64,000 bases of DNA from an uncultured Verrucomicrobiae bacterium (GCA_937775205.1 CALKBX010000003.1:62001-126000); one strand, 5' to 3'; counted from the first letter of the stretch, positions 43,585 through 54,312 are shown. The notes: generated from the letters alone by a model not told the origin. A program made the numbers and translations.

Positions 43585-44655
43585 ATGCACAAACTAACCC
43601 TTCTTGACGCGGATGCCCCGAATTCTGGCGGTGGCATGAACCAGGTTTCTGACGAGGACAAAAAAGCGGTCGATCAACTGCGCGAGCAGTATAGCGGCAT
43701 GCGGGCGGAGATGGCGAAGATCATCATCGGCCAGGATAAAGTGGTGGAGCAAATGCTCATCTGCATCCTCTCGCGCGGTCATAGCCTGTTGATGGGCGTG
43801 CCGGGCTTGGCGAAGACGTTGATGGTGAACTCGCTGTCCAAAATTATGAGCCTGCAGTTTAGCCGGGTTCAGTTCACGCCGGATTTGATGCCGAGCGACA
43901 TCACGGGCACGGAGATTTTGCAGGAAGGCGAAAAGGGACGGCGCGAGTTTGAATTCGTGAAGGGCCCCATCTTTGCGAACATCGTGCTGGCGGATGAAAT
44001 TAACCGTACGCCGCCCAAGACGCAGAGCGCGCTTTTGGAGGCAATGCAGGAGCATCGCGTCACCACCGGCGGCGTGCATCGCGATTTGCCGCAGCCGTTC
44101 TTCGTGCTGGCCACGCAAAACCCCATCGAGCAGGAGGGCACCTATCCGTTGCCCGAGGCGCAGTTGGATCGCTTTATGTTTCTCATCAACGTGGATTATC
44201 CCAGTGTGGAGGAGGAGCGCCGTATTGCCCGTGAAACCACCGGCACACACTCGGCGGATTTGCAGGAGGTCATCGATGGCCCCACGCTGCAAACGTACCA
44301 AAGTCTCGTGGAGCGCGTGCCGGTGCCGGATCACGTTTATGATGATGTGGTGGACATGGTGCGCCTCACGCGCCCGAAGGCGGAGGACGCGCCGGAGTGG
44401 ATTCAGAAATGGGTCACTTGGGGTTCAGGCCCGCGCGCGGTGCAGTATTTGGTCCGCGGCGCCAAGGCGCACGCGGTGTTGCACGGTCGCTATGTGGTTG
44501 GCTGGGAAGACGTGGAAGCGGTGGCGCACTCGGTGCTCAGCCATCGTATCCTCACTAACTTCCAGGCGCAAAGCGAAGGCGTGGACAGCTCGTTCGTGAT
44601 TGATAAACTGCTCGAGAACATTGCCGATAAGGAAGCGGCAATGGCCACCCAGTAA
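43585..44655 (+). CDS. MoxR-family AAA+ ATPase
   Basis: A 356-residue AAA+ chaperone-type ATPase. The Walker A position reads GVPGLAKT, Walker B is VLADEINRTPPKTQ, sensor 1 is VLATQNPIEQEGTYPLPEAQLDRF, all MoxR hallmarks. The first 20 residues are non-conserved; an internal start at MNQVSDEDKK (43636) is possible. MoxR proteins work with vWA-domain proteins, and three follow immediately. It opens an operon running to 57372. Confidence 0.94.
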   Translation: MHKLTLLDADAPNSGGGMNQVSDEDKKAVDQLREQYSGMRAEMAKIIIGQDKVVEQMLICILSRGHSLLMGVPGLAKTLMVNSLSKIMSLQFSRVQFTPDLMPSDITGTEILQEGEKGRREFEFVKGPIFANIVLADEINRTPPKTQSALLEAMQEHRVTTGGVHRDLPQPFFVLATQNPIEQEGTYPLPEAQLDRFMFLINVDYPSVEEERRIARETTGTHSADLQEVIDGPTLQTYQSLVERVPVPDHVYDDVVDMVRLTRPKAEDAPEWIQKWVTWGSGPRAVQYLVRGAKAHAVLHGRYVVGWEDVEAVAHSVLSHRILTNFQAQSEGVDSSFVIDKLLENIADKEAAMATQ

Positions 44656-44682
44656 ACCGGTCTCCACGCCGGCCCCGCCATT

Positions 44683-45594
44683 TTGGAACAGGACGCTTAC
44701 AGCGAAATTCTCGACGGTGATGTGCTTACCCGCCTGAGCGGGCAATTCCTGCACGCGCGCCAGCCGATGGTGGGCAACATCGTCGGCCATCACAAAAGCC
44801 CGTACCGCGGCTCCAGCGTGGAGTTTGCCGAGTATCGCAAATATGTGCCGGGCGATGACCCGCGCCTGTTGGATTGGCGGGTGCTCGCGCGCACGGATCG
44901 CTACTTCATCCGCGAATTCGAGGCGGACACTAACTTGCGCTGCTATATAGTAGTGGACTGCAGCGCCAGCATGGCCTTCGGCGAAAAGGGAATGCGGAAA
45001 TTCGATTACGCTCGGAAGATCGCCGCCACGTTGAGCTATATGCTCTCGCATCAAGGCGATGCGGTGGGGTTACAGCTATTCGATAACGGCGTGGCCGCAG
45101 ACATCCCGCCGCGCCGGAACCCGCTGCACCTGAAGCATATCTTCGACACCCTCGCCAAAGCCAAGACACAAAACGAAACCGGTCTTGTGCAGGAACTGCA
45201 CCAATTCGCCGAGCGCATTCGCCAACGCGCGCTGGTAATTATTATCTCTGATTGTTTCTGCGACGTGGATGATTTGCTCAACTGCTTCGAGCATTTGCAT
45301 TTCCAGAAACACGACTTTGCGTTGTTCCATTTGTTGGATCCGTTGGAGCTGGATTTGGATCTCGACCGGCCGATTCGTTTTCAGGATATGGAAGGCAGCG
45401 ACGTGTTGCTGGCCGAGCCGGAAATTATCCGCGAGCCATACCTCGAGGCCGTGCGGGAATACCTCCAGAAAATCCACGAAGGCTGCAATAAACACAACGC
45501 CGACTACCGGCGCGTGAGCACCGATCAACCGTATGACGCCATCCTCGCCGACTTCCTAGTCGACCGCGAGATGCTCGCCAAAGGCCGCGCATGA
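44683..45594 (+). CDS. DUF58 domain protein (vWA-like)
   Basis: 303 residues, soluble. The DUF58 signature is GRHKSPYRG-like here: GHHKSPYRGSSVEFAEYRKY followed by GDDPRLLDWRVLARTDRYFI. A vWA metal site is present (VVDCSASM). The best start is TTG 44683, 27 bases after moxR; no ATG fits. The next gene starts at ATGA overlapping its stop. DUF58 proteins are usual MoxR partners. Confidence 0.92.
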   Translation: MEQDAYSEILDGDVLTRLSGQFLHARQPMVGNIVGHHKSPYRGSSVEFAEYRKYVPGDDPRLLDWRVLARTDRYFIREFEADTNLRCYIVVDCSASMAFGEKGMRKFDYARKIAATLSYMLSHQGDAVGLQLFDNGVAADIPPRRNPLHLKHIFDTLAKAKTQNETGLVQELHQFAERIRQRALVIIISDCFCDVDDLLNCFEHLHFQKHDFALFHLLDPLELDLDLDRPIRFQDMEGSDVLLAEPEIIREPYLEAVREYLQKIHEGCNKHNADYRRVSTDQPYDAILADFLVDREMLAKGRA

Positions 45595-47702
45595 CTTTTC
45601 TTAATCCATTAATGTTGTGGGGATTGCCGCTGGTGTTGTTGCCGGTGCTCATCCACTTGTTCAACCGTTTGCGCCATCGCAAGCTACCGTGGGCGGCGAT
45701 GATGTTTTTGCGCATGGCCAACCGCAAGTCCACCCGCTACGCGAAGCTGCGCCAATGGCTGGTGCTGATCTTCCGCGTGTTGGCGGTGTTGATGTTGCTC
45801 TTCGCGCTGAGCCGTCCGCTCGCGGGTGGCTGGATGGGCGGGATGTTTTCCAATAAACCGGATGTGGTGGTAATTATTTTGGATCGTTCGCCAAGCATGG
45901 ACGGACGGGCGGAAGGTGAGTCTCGGCTGGAAAAATCCCGTGATGCAATTCTCAAGGGGATGTCGGGATTCGTCGAGGGCACTCGTGTGGTGTTAATGGA
46001 TCACACGGCCACGCATGTGCAGGAAGTGGGCAGCGTGGCGGCCTTGAAAAATATGATGAGCGGCGGAGCCACCGATACGTCCGCGGATTTACCTGCTCAG
46101 TTGGAGGCGGTGCACAAGTGGTTTGAATCTGAAAACCCCGGCACCGGTGAGATTTGGATTGCCTCGGATTTGCAGGCGAGCAACTGGGATCCCGCCGCGA
46201 AGGAACGATGGAAACGATTGGTCGGAGGGTTCGAGGGATTGCCGCAAAAAGTGCGGGTTCGCCTGCTGGCGATGAACGAGCCGCTCTCGAGCAATAGCTC
46301 CGTGCGCGTCCGGGCGCTGCAATTGCTCGGCAAGGGCGAACGCGCCGAACTACAGCTCGAGGTGGAAGTGCTGCGCGATCAAGCTGCGGTGACGGAAATC
46401 ACCGTGCCGGTGACGATCCACCTCGGCACGGAATCGCGCACGATCGATGTTGATTTCAAACTGGAAGGCACCAGCCACACGCAGTTTATTAAACTGCAAA
46501 TCGCCGATCCAGAACAAGGCGGCTGGGGTTGGGTGGAAATTCCCGATGACGATAACCCGCGTGATAATCGGGGGTATTTTGTCTACGGCAGCCACGGTCG
46601 CTTGAGCACGGCGGTGACGGCTGAAGATGGTTATATAAACCGGTTCCTGCAAATGGCGGCCGCGCCGGATCCCGCCAACACCAATCAAGTGAGCGTGGCG
46701 GTGGCCGAGGCGAGCCGCGCGGAAGTCAAATGGTCCGACCACGCCATGATCTTGTGGCAGGGCGTATTGCCCGAAGGCGATATTGCCAAGGCGCTGCTCG
46801 AGTACGCTGATACCGGCGGTATGGTCGTTTGTTTCCCCGGCGAAGTAGAAAGCGAAACCGAATTTGCCGGCATCCGTTGGGGGGCGATGAAGCCGACTTT
46901 GAATGAACAGGGCAAAGCCTATCCCAGCTGGCGCGAGATGGTGGCCGCGCAAGGCGAAGCCGAACATTTGGGGCCGCGCGTGGTTTTATGGGAAGAAGGC
47001 GAAGGCCCGCTCGCGCGCACGGAGGAAGGCTACAGCCTGCCGATGGATAGCCTCTACTTTTCGCAACGACGCTCTATCGAAGGCGTCGGGATTGTGCTGG
47101 CGAGCATCGCGCGTGACAGTAAACCCGAACGCATAGCCGAGCCGCTCATCGTTCGCAAAGTACGTGGCAAAGGGCAAGTCGTCTTCATCGGCACCGCGCC
47201 GCGCGATACGTGGAGCAGTTTGAATTTTTCCGTTGTGCTGCCCATCATGCTGCAGCGCATGGTGAGTTCGGGCGCAGCCACAGGATCCGGACGCTTTAGC
47301 AGCGACCGCATGTTGGCTGCCGGCGATGACCCCGCGCGACCCGGCGAACGCTGGATTTCGGTGGGCGGCGAGGAAGGCGAGAGCCGTGATTTCAACACCG
47401 AAGCCGGCGTGTATCGGCTGGGCAAACGCGTGGTGGCGGTGAATCGGCCCGAGCGGGAAGATTTGGTGCCCTCAATGGAAGGCGACGAAGCGGTTGACTT
47501 GTTTGGGGAAATGCCCGTGGCACTCTTTCAGGAAAAACGCGAAGGCAGTGCCGGGGACCCCAAGGAAATCTGGAAGTGGTTCCTCGCTCTGATGGCAATC
47601 GCGCTGTTGGTGGAAGGATTCCTCATCCTGCCCAAGAGCACGGATGAACGGGTGGTGATCAACCGGCCCACCACGGGCAAGGTGGCCACGGAGGCAAATT
47701 GA
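45591..47702 (+). CDS. BatA-type membrane protein with vWA domain
   Basis: 703 residues. The N-terminus has the BatA/aerotolerance signature (FLNPLMLWGLPLVLLPVLIHLFN, then LRHRKLPWAAMMFL) with two membrane helices. A vWA domain follows with an incomplete metal site (ILDRSPSMDG). The C-terminal end has one membrane helix (FLALMAIALLVEGFLIL). The topology suggests an inner-membrane protein with a large periplasmic part. It overlaps both neighbours by 4 bases. Confidence 0.88.
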   Translation: MTFLNPLMLWGLPLVLLPVLIHLFNRLRHRKLPWAAMMFLRMANRKSTRYAKLRQWLVLIFRVLAVLMLLFALSRPLAGGWMGGMFSNKPDVVVIILDRSPSMDGRAEGESRLEKSRDAILKGMSGFVEGTRVVLMDHTATHVQEVGSVAALKNMMSGGATDTSADLPAQLEAVHKWFESENPGTGEIWIASDLQASNWDPAAKERWKRLVGGFEGLPQKVRVRLLAMNEPLSSNSSVRVRALQLLGKGERAELQLEVEVLRDQAAVTEITVPVTIHLGTESRTIDVDFKLEGTSHTQFIKLQIADPEQGGWGWVEIPDDDNPRDNRGYFVYGSHGRLSTAVTAEDGYINRFLQMAAAPDPANTNQVSVAVAEASRAEVKWSDHAMILWQGVLPEGDIAKALLEYADTGGMVVCFPGEVESETEFAGIRWGAMKPTLNEQGKAYPSWREMVAAQGEAEHLGPRVVLWEEGEGPLARTEEGYSLPMDSLYFSQRRSIEGVGIVLASIARDSKPERIAEPLIVRKVRGKGQVVFIGTAPRDTWSSLNFSVVLPIMLQRMVSSGAATGSGRFSSDRMLAAGDDPARPGERWISVGGEEGESRDFNTEAGVYRLGKRVVAVNRPEREDLVPSMEGDEAVDLFGEMPVALFQEKREGSAGDPKEIWKWFLALMAIALLVEGFLILPKSTDERVVINRPTTGKVATEAN

Positions 47703-49936
47703 TGAACATTTTCAATTCAAACGATTGGACGTTTCAAACGCTGGACACCGCCGGCTGGGTGCTACCCTTTTGCCTGTTGGTGATGGCGGTGACTGTTTGG
47801 GTGAGCTGGAACAACTGGCGTCGACGCGGCGGCAAAGGCGTGGCGGCACTGGAAACATTGCGCGTGGTGATTATGGCGATGATTTTGTTCACCCTGTGCA
47901 AACCGGAATTCATTAGCATCACCGAAATTGAGGACCGCCCGGAAGTGATCATCCTCAAAGATATTTCCTCCAGCATGACCACCCGCGACGTGAAGCTTGG
48001 ACAGCATGACGTCATCACCCGCGAAGAATGGTTGGCCGAACAAATCAAGACCAACTTCTGGAAAGCCCTCGAGGGCAAGGCGATCGTGCACGTGCAGGAT
48101 TTTGGGATGAGCGCGACCAATGCCGAAACCGGGATCGCCGATGGCACGGATTTATCCAATGCGCTGAACCTCACGCGCACGCGCAAGAACCTCAAAAACC
48201 TCAAAGCGGTTTTCATGCTCAGCGATGGGGACTGGAATTTTGGCGATCCACCGCAACAGGCCGCCATGCGGTTGGGCGCGGAAAAAGTGCCGGTGTACAC
48301 CCTTTCAGTGGGCAGCGACCGGGCGCAGAAAGATTTGGTGCTCGAATCGGTTAACCCACCGACCTTCGGGTTGTTGGGTGAGCAGATTTCTATTCCTTTC
48401 CGCGTGCGGAGTCATTTGCCCGTGGCGGTAAAAACGCAGGTGCGCCTCACCAGTTCGCGCGGCGCGGCGGTGAGCATTGCCAAGCAAATTACCATTCCCG
48501 CGTTTGGGCAGGTGCATGATTCGCTGGTGTGGGCGCCGCATGATTTGGGCGACTACACGCTCACGCTGACACTGCCGGTTTGGCAGGAAGGACTGGAGAA
48601 GGAACTGCTCGAGGATAACAATCGTCAGACTTTTCATCTTTCCGTGCGCACCGAAAAACTGAATGTGCTGGTGGTGGAAAGTTATCCGCGCTGGGAGTAC
48701 CGTTATTTACGCAACGCGCTTACGCGGGATCCGGGCGTGGAATTGAGCGTGTTGCTGCTGCATCCGGAGTTGGGGCCGGGCGCGGGCCTGAACTACATCG
48801 GTCGCTTCCCGAACACACGCGAGCAGTTGAGTCGGTTTGATGTGGTGTTTCTCGGTGACGTGGGTCTGGGCGACAAGGAGTTGACCAAGGAACAATGCGA
48901 TTTGCTGCGCGGCTTGGTGGAGCATCAGGGCAGCGGGTTGGTGTTCTTGCCCGGCCAACGGGGCCGCCATCATTCAATGATTGATCATCCGATTGGCGAG
49001 CTCATGCCGGTGTCGCTAAACCGGAATAATACGGAAGGTTATTATATACCGAGTGAATCTCATTTCAAGCTGACCTCCACGGGGCGCGGCCATTTCCTCA
49101 CCATGCTCAAGGCGGATGAGGGGTTGAATGAGGCAATTTGGAGAACCTTGCCTGGCTTCTTTTGGTGCGCGCCGGTGGAACGGGCGCGGCCCGGTTCCAG
49201 CGTATTGGCCACCCATTCCACCAAGCGAAACCAGTACGGCTATTTGCCGGTGTTGGTCACTCGCCCCTTTGGCTCGGGTGAGGTGCTCTTCATGGGCACG
49301 GATGCCGCCTGGCGCTGGCGGCGCGGGGTGGAGGATTTGTATCACTATCGGTTCTGGGGACAGGTGGTGCGGTGGATGGCGCACAAGCGCAAGATGGCGC
49401 AGGGGCAGGGGATGCGACTGACCTTCAGTCCTGAAAATCCTAAGGTGGGCGATGAGGTGTTTTTGCAGGCGACGATGCTGGATCTTTCCGGCGGCACCAC
49501 GGCACCGGACTTGCGCGCGCGCATCAAGGCGCCCGATGGCGGCACCAGCGATTTGGAGTTCACCGCCGTTGAAGGGGGTTGGGGCGTGTTCAAAACCAAA
49601 ATGACCGTAACCCAGGGGGGGGCATATTCTTTGAATCTATATAGCCCTAGCGGGAGTCAAAAGCTAGATGCGGAAATTACTGTGGACAAGCCCACACTGG
49701 AAAAACTAGGTCAGCCTGCTAATGCCAAGGTGTTGCGGGAGATTTCCCAGCGCACCGGCGGCCAAAGCGGCGGCATTGCGGATTTGCAGAAATTGATCAG
49801 CGAAATTTCCGTGGTGGCTGAGAATGAGGAAATCACCCGCCGTTTCCGTCTATGGAGTAACCCCTGGTGGGGTGGCAGTGTGTTATTGCTGCTTGCAGTT
49901 TACTGGGTGTCGCGTAAGATTTTAGGATTGATTTAA
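47699..49936 (+). CDS. Membrane vWA protein with glutamine-amidotransferase-like fold
   Basis: 745 residues. Two N-terminal membrane helices and one near the C-terminus (GGSVLLLLAVYWVSRKILG) enclose a long outer part: a vWA-like domain with IILKDISSSMTTRD, a beta region, and a segment LNVLVVESYPRWEYRYLRNAL...GSGLVFLPGQRGRHH, typical of class I amidotransferase-like domains in this protein family, without an obvious catalytic Cys. It overlaps the BatA-type gene by 4 bases and shares its topology; the two may form a membrane complex under MoxR control. Confidence 0.85.
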   Translation: MMNIFNSNDWTFQTLDTAGWVLPFCLLVMAVTVWVSWNNWRRRGGKGVAALETLRVVIMAMILFTLCKPEFISITEIEDRPEVIILKDISSSMTTRDVKLGQHDVITREEWLAEQIKTNFWKALEGKAIVHVQDFGMSATNAETGIADGTDLSNALNLTRTRKNLKNLKAVFMLSDGDWNFGDPPQQAAMRLGAEKVPVYTLSVGSDRAQKDLVLESVNPPTFGLLGEQISIPFRVRSHLPVAVKTQVRLTSSRGAAVSIAKQITIPAFGQVHDSLVWAPHDLGDYTLTLTLPVWQEGLEKELLEDNNRQTFHLSVRTEKLNVLVVESYPRWEYRYLRNALTRDPGVELSVLLLHPELGPGAGLNYIGRFPNTREQLSRFDVVFLGDVGLGDKELTKEQCDLLRGLVEHQGSGLVFLPGQRGRHHSMIDHPIGELMPVSLNRNNTEGYYIPSESHFKLTSTGRGHFLTMLKADEGLNEAIWRTLPGFFWCAPVERARPGSSVLATHSTKRNQYGYLPVLVTRPFGSGEVLFMGTDAAWRWRRGVEDLYHYRFWGQVVRWMAHKRKMAQGQGMRLTFSPENPKVGDEVFLQATMLDLSGGTTAPDLRARIKAPDGGTSDLEFTAVEGGWGVFKTKMTVTQGGAYSLNLYSPSGSQKLDAEITVDKPTLEKLGQPANAKVLREISQRTGGQSGGIADLQKLISEISVVAENEEITRRFRLWSNPWWGGSVLLLLAVYWVSRKILGLI

Positions 49937-49975
49937 GGGGATACATTAAAGCATTCCCTGAACTGGGAGGACAAG

Positions 49976-52900
49976 ATGAGCAAGAACAACAGATTTAACG
50001 TGGAGCTGCCCGAGAAGCTGAAGGGCAAGTTTAAATCCCTCGAGCGCAAACTGTGGTTTGTCGACACCCTCATCGCCGTCTGCGGCATCGCCTGCGGACT
50101 TGTCGTCGCCTACCTCCTGCTGTTCATGTCCGACCGTTTTTGGGACACCCCCGCCGCATGGCGCCTCGCCTTCACTCTTGCGGGCGGAGCCGTTGCCGTT
50201 CACTTCGCATGGTTTTGGTCCAAGCACTGGATTGTGAACCGTCGCGACAACCGCGTGCTCGCCGCCATCGTCCAGCGTAAACATCGTCGCATGGGCGATC
50301 GCCTCATGAGCGCGGTGGAACTCACCAGCATCGATCAGCGCCCCGAGGATGTTTCCGAGGAACTCTGCCGCGCGGCTATTGAGCAGATTGATCGCGAGTC
50401 GGAAAAAATTTCCTTCAACAAAGCCATCTCCACCCGCAAGTCGCGCATCGCCTTTGTGCTCGCCGTGGCGGTGTTGGGCGTGCTCAGTCTTCCCTTGCGA
50501 TTCATGAGTGAAGCGAGCCAAAACGCGCTTCATCGCGCCGTGCCCGGCAGCGGTGCAGAGCGCTACACTTTCGTTCAAAACGGCGACCTGCAAGTAAACG
50601 GTCGTGACGCGGAAGAGGGAACGTTTTATGTCCCTCGCGGAGAATCACTTCAGTTCACTTCTAAATTTGCTTTTGCTGATCAGAAAAACGGAACGCCCTT
50701 TTGGGAAACCCTCGGCGGTTGGTGGCATGATACCCATGGCGTTGTGGAGCGTATGGACAATTTTTTGGAAGAGAAAAAAATCGGCACGGATTTTGCCGGC
50801 ACTTTCTCTGGTGTGTTGCCGGATCCGGCCGCGGCGGTGCTGCGTCACGGCAAGAGCACCCTACAGGCCCAAATGGTGGATGGCGAAGTTCGGTACACCC
50901 TGCAAGCGGGCACTAAGCCCATGGAGCTTGCCCTGCGCGTGGGCGATGTGCGCCGGCACGCCCGCATCGAGCCGGTGGCCCGTCCGGCCCTCAAGGCCCT
51001 TAATATTTCCCTGAGCTACCCCGATTATCTGCGTTATTCTAAAGCGGAAGAATTGGAAGTGCGCGGCGGAGTGTTCTCCTTTCTCGAAGGCAGCACGGCA
51101 GTGTTTGGCGCTGAGGCTTCTCGTAACTTGAATAGTGCAAACCTCAAGTTGACGCATGCGGTGACGGATGAAATCAGCGAAAGCATCGCCCAAGTCCAGA
51201 AGGCAAACCTGCTCACCCCCAGCCTCAACCTCGATGACATCAGTGCTATGGAAGTGAGCTGGGTTGATCAATATCACATTCCGGGCGCAACCACTTGGAG
51301 GCTTGGGTTTGATCCCATCAAGGATCAGCCGCCCCATGCCGATTCGCCGGATCAAGCTCCGGTAGTCGCTATTCTCCGCTCCGAAAGCCTCAGTATCCCC
51401 GCCCTCGGCGAGGATGATTATGGGATGGAAGAACTGAAAATTTACTGGGAGTGTTTCGCGCGCGGTGTTGCTGAAGACGGCAAGCCACTTAAGCCCCTCA
51501 AGACCGGCGAGGTTATTCTTGTGGAGAAAGCTTCTCCGGGCACCCATTCCATCACCCAAACTTGGCACTTCGATCCGAGTGATAAAGCGCTCAATATCCC
51601 CGATGACACAGTCGTCAACGTCTACGTGGTCGCCAAGGATTACTATCGCACCGATCGTTACGTACGCTCATTGCCGGTGAAGATTTACATCCTCACCCCG
51701 GAGGAACACAAACAACTCATCCAGGACGAATTCGACAACAAAATGGCTGAGCTCGATGACCTTGCGCGGCGTCAAGAAAACCTTCTCGAAGGCACCAAGC
51801 AATTGCAGGAAATGAGCCCGGAAGAGCAGGCCGAGAAATCCACCGAAAAAGAACTCGCCCGTCAGGAGCAGGAACAAAAGGACATCGCCGAAAAGCTCAA
51901 GGAACTCTCCAAGGAACTTAGCGAACTCGGCAAGGAAGCCAGCAAGAACAAGGAGATGGATCCCAAAACCCTCGCCGAAATGGCTAAGCTCCAACAGGAC
52001 ATGAAAGAACTCGCCGAAAACGAAATGTCCGAGGCCGAGGCATCCCTTAGCCAAGCTCAGGCAAAACCTCAGCAACCTTCATCGCCGCAGGATAAAAAGA
52101 AAGAAATCGATGAGGCCGCCAAAAAGGAAAAGGAAGCTCTCGACAAAATTAAGGAGATGCAAAAGGACGCCGGTGAAACCTCGCAGGACATGTACGAAAA
52201 TACCCTCGTCCTGCGCCTCCGCAAGCTCGCTGAATACGAGGGTAAACTGGCTAAAGATTTGGGATCCAAAATGGAATCCGAATTGGGCGGCAGTTTCAGT
52301 GAACTGCCCGATCATCTGAAAACATTTCTGAACAATCGTGCCGACGGTCAGCATCGCAACGCCACCAAGGCCAATGATTTGCAGGGTGAAATCAAACGTT
52401 TCGCCGACAGCACGCTCAAGGAAAACTTCGGCGAAGTCGCCAAGGAAATGGACACCTCACGCCCGCCTGAGAAGCTCGACGAAAACGCCGAAAAGCTTCA
52501 TCTAAATCAGACGCTCTCCGCAGGATTGGGCGCCATGAAGCTCGGCGCAGATTTCAAGCGCTGGGCCGACAAGCTCGATCCCCCCAAAGACGATGGCGGC
52601 GGCGGTGAAGGTGAAGGCGGAGAGGGTGATGATCCCAACGAGGAAATGCTCAAACGCATGAAAGAACTCCTGCGACTACGCCAAGCCGAGATGGATTTGC
52701 ATGAGCAAACCGAAGAACTTGAAGGCGACCGCGAACAACGCGCCGCCAAACAATTCGAAGAAGGCGCTCGCAATCTCGCCTTCCGCCAGTTCGAGCTCCT
52801 GCGCGATCTTCAGCTCGAGATGGACGCCCGCACCAATCTCGGCAAAGGCGAATTCCTGGACATGGCTCGCCAAGACATGGGCAAAGCCGGCGATGAACTC

Positions 52901-53296
52901 GACAAGCCTGAGACCGGCCGCAAAGCCACCAATGCCGAAACCGACGCCATCAACAAACTCGAACAGGAAATCGCCGCGCTCATGAAGAAAAGCCAGAGCA
53001 GCGCCGCTCAAGGCGAAATGTCCCCCGAACAAATGGAAATGATGATGATGTTGATGCAAATGATGGGCATGCAACCCGGCCAAAAACCCGGCCCCGGACA
53101 AGGCGATTCCCCCGGCATGAGCACCGCCGGTGGCAATACCAACAAGCCCAATCAAGCCACCCCCGGCAATGTGAATGGTGCAAACGGCCCTGACCGCATT
53201 GTCCGCAAAGTAGCCGGCCGCGCTGACACCATGCCCAAGGAATTCCAGGGCGCACTGCAGGGATTTTTCCGTGGAGTTGAAAAACTCAACAAGTAA
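49976..53296 (+). CDS. Large DUF4175-like coiled-coil membrane protein
   Basis: 1106 residues. Two membrane helices near the N-terminus (VDTLIAVCGIACGLVVAYLL and WRLAFTLAGGAVAVHFAWFW), a third at about residue 157-173, an outer beta-rich part (to about 580), then a long acidic, Gln/Lys/Glu-rich coiled-coil region (about 580-1000), and a Met/Gly/Pro-rich tail. This matches DUF4175-type proteins of MoxR operons. A good Shine-Dalgarno (GGGAGGA) precedes ATG 49976. Function unknown. Confidence 0.85.
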   Translation: MSKNNRFNVELPEKLKGKFKSLERKLWFVDTLIAVCGIACGLVVAYLLLFMSDRFWDTPAAWRLAFTLAGGAVAVHFAWFWSKHWIVNRRDNRVLAAIVQRKHRRMGDRLMSAVELTSIDQRPEDVSEELCRAAIEQIDRESEKISFNKAISTRKSRIAFVLAVAVLGVLSLPLRFMSEASQNALHRAVPGSGAERYTFVQNGDLQVNGRDAEEGTFYVPRGESLQFTSKFAFADQKNGTPFWETLGGWWHDTHGVVERMDNFLEEKKIGTDFAGTFSGVLPDPAAAVLRHGKSTLQAQMVDGEVRYTLQAGTKPMELALRVGDVRRHARIEPVARPALKALNISLSYPDYLRYSKAEELEVRGGVFSFLEGSTAVFGAEASRNLNSANLKLTHAVTDEISESIAQVQKANLLTPSLNLDDISAMEVSWVDQYHIPGATTWRLGFDPIKDQPPHADSPDQAPVVAILRSESLSIPALGEDDYGMEELKIYWECFARGVAEDGKPLKPLKTGEVILVEKASPGTHSITQTWHFDPSDKALNIPDDTVVNVYVVAKDYYRTDRYVRSLPVKIYILTPEEHKQLIQDEFDNKMAELDDLARRQENLLEGTKQLQEMSPEEQAEKSTEKELARQEQEQKDIAEKLKELSKELSELGKEASKNKEMDPKTLAEMAKLQQDMKELAENEMSEAEASLSQAQAKPQQPSSPQDKKKEIDEAAKKEKEALDKIKEMQKDAGETSQDMYENTLVLRLRKLAEYEGKLAKDLGSKMESELGGSFSELPDHLKTFLNNRADGQHRNATKANDLQGEIKRFADSTLKENFGEVAKEMDTSRPPEKLDENAEKLHLNQTLSAGLGAMKLGADFKRWADKLDPPKDDGGGGEGEGGEGDDPNEEMLKRMKELLRLRQAEMDLHEQTEELEGDREQRAAKQFEEGARNLAFRQFELLRDLQLEMDARTNLGKGEFLDMARQDMGKAGDELDKPETGRKATNAETDAINKLEQEIAALMKKSQSSAAQGEMSPEQMEMMMMLMQMMGMQPGQKPGPGQGDSPGMSTAGGNTNKPNQATPGNVNGANGPDRIVRKVAGRADTMPKEFQGALQGFFRGVEKLNK

Positions 53297-53298
53297 AC

Positions 53299-54312
53299 AT
53301 GATTAAAAAAATTCTAATCCTCCCCGCCATCGTGGCTTTGCTTGCGCCGTCCGCGCACGCGCAAAAGTTGTTTGAAGGCCCCACGCGATACATCCCCGTG
53401 GAAGTGGATCGCATGTACGTCAACGGCATCAAGTATCTCGTGAGCATTCAGAAGGATGACGGCACATTTAGCGCTACCGGCACCAGCGACCATTATGGAT
53501 CACAACCCGGCGTGGTTGGCCTGGCGGTGGTGGCGATGCTTGCTCATGGGGATGACCCCAATCGCGGCCCGTATGCGCTGGCCATCAAACGGGGCCTCAA
53601 TCTCATCCTCAAAAATCAAAACGACCGCACCGGGTACATCGGCAGTTCCATGTACAATCACGGGTTTGCCGCGCTGGCGCTGGCTGAGGCTTACGGCCAA
53701 GTGCGCGATCCCCGCCTTGGGCCCGCGTTGCAAAAAGCCACGGAGCTGATTCTGAATGCTCAAAAACGTTCTCGCGCGGGGGCCTGGCGTTATTCTCCCG
53801 AAAGCACTGACGGGGATACCACTGTGAGCGGGGCCAACCTTGTGGCCCTCTTCGCCGCGCGTAATGCAGGTATCGGTGTGCCCCAAGAATCCATCGATAA
53901 GGCGCTTCAGTTTTACGTGAATTGCAGATCCACCGATGGCGGCTTTGGCTACACCAGCCCGGGCGGCTCCAATAATCCCCGCACCGCTATTGGCGCGTTG
54001 ATGTTTGCGCTCGCCAAGAAAAAAGAAGGGGATGTCTTCAAGGGCGCAATGAATTATCTGATCACCAACCAAGCCAGCGCGGGTTACGACCATTATTACC
54101 ACTACTTTTTATACTACGCCGCGCAAACGTATTTCCACGCATCACCGCAACTTTGGGATGAATGGAACACGCAAAACATCTCCAAACTAAAGGGCAATCA
54201 AGCCAAAAACGGATCTTGGCCGGGTGGTAATTTTGGCCCCACTTTTTCCACCACCGCCTCTCTGTTGAGCCTCGCGCTCAATTACCGGTACCTTCCAATT
54301 TATGAACGATAA
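53299..54312 (+). CDS. Secreted prenyltransferase/squalene-cyclase-repeat protein
   Basis: 337 residues; signal peptide (MIKKILILPAIVALLAPSAHA). The rest consists of alpha/alpha repeats of the squalene-cyclase/prenyltransferase type (GIKYLVSIQKDDGTFS, YNHGFAALALAEAYG, GAWRYSPESTDGDTTVSG, FYVNCRSTDGGFGYTSPGG, GSWPGGNFGPTFSTTASLLSLAL). No DxDD cyclase motif is seen, so it is probably a binding toroid and not a terpene cyclase. It starts 2 bases after the previous stop and overlaps the next gene by 11 bases. Confidence 0.88.
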   Translation: MIKKILILPAIVALLAPSAHAQKLFEGPTRYIPVEVDRMYVNGIKYLVSIQKDDGTFSATGTSDHYGSQPGVVGLAVVAMLAHGDDPNRGPYALAIKRGLNLILKNQNDRTGYIGSSMYNHGFAALALAEAYGQVRDPRLGPALQKATELILNAQKRSRAGAWRYSPESTDGDTTVSGANLVALFAARNAGIGVPQESIDKALQFYVNCRSTDGGFGYTSPGGSNNPRTAIGALMFALAKKKEGDVFKGAMNYLITNQASAGYDHYYHYFLYYAAQTYFHASPQLWDEWNTQNISKLKGNQAKNGSWPGGNFGPTFSTTASLLSLALNYRYLPIYER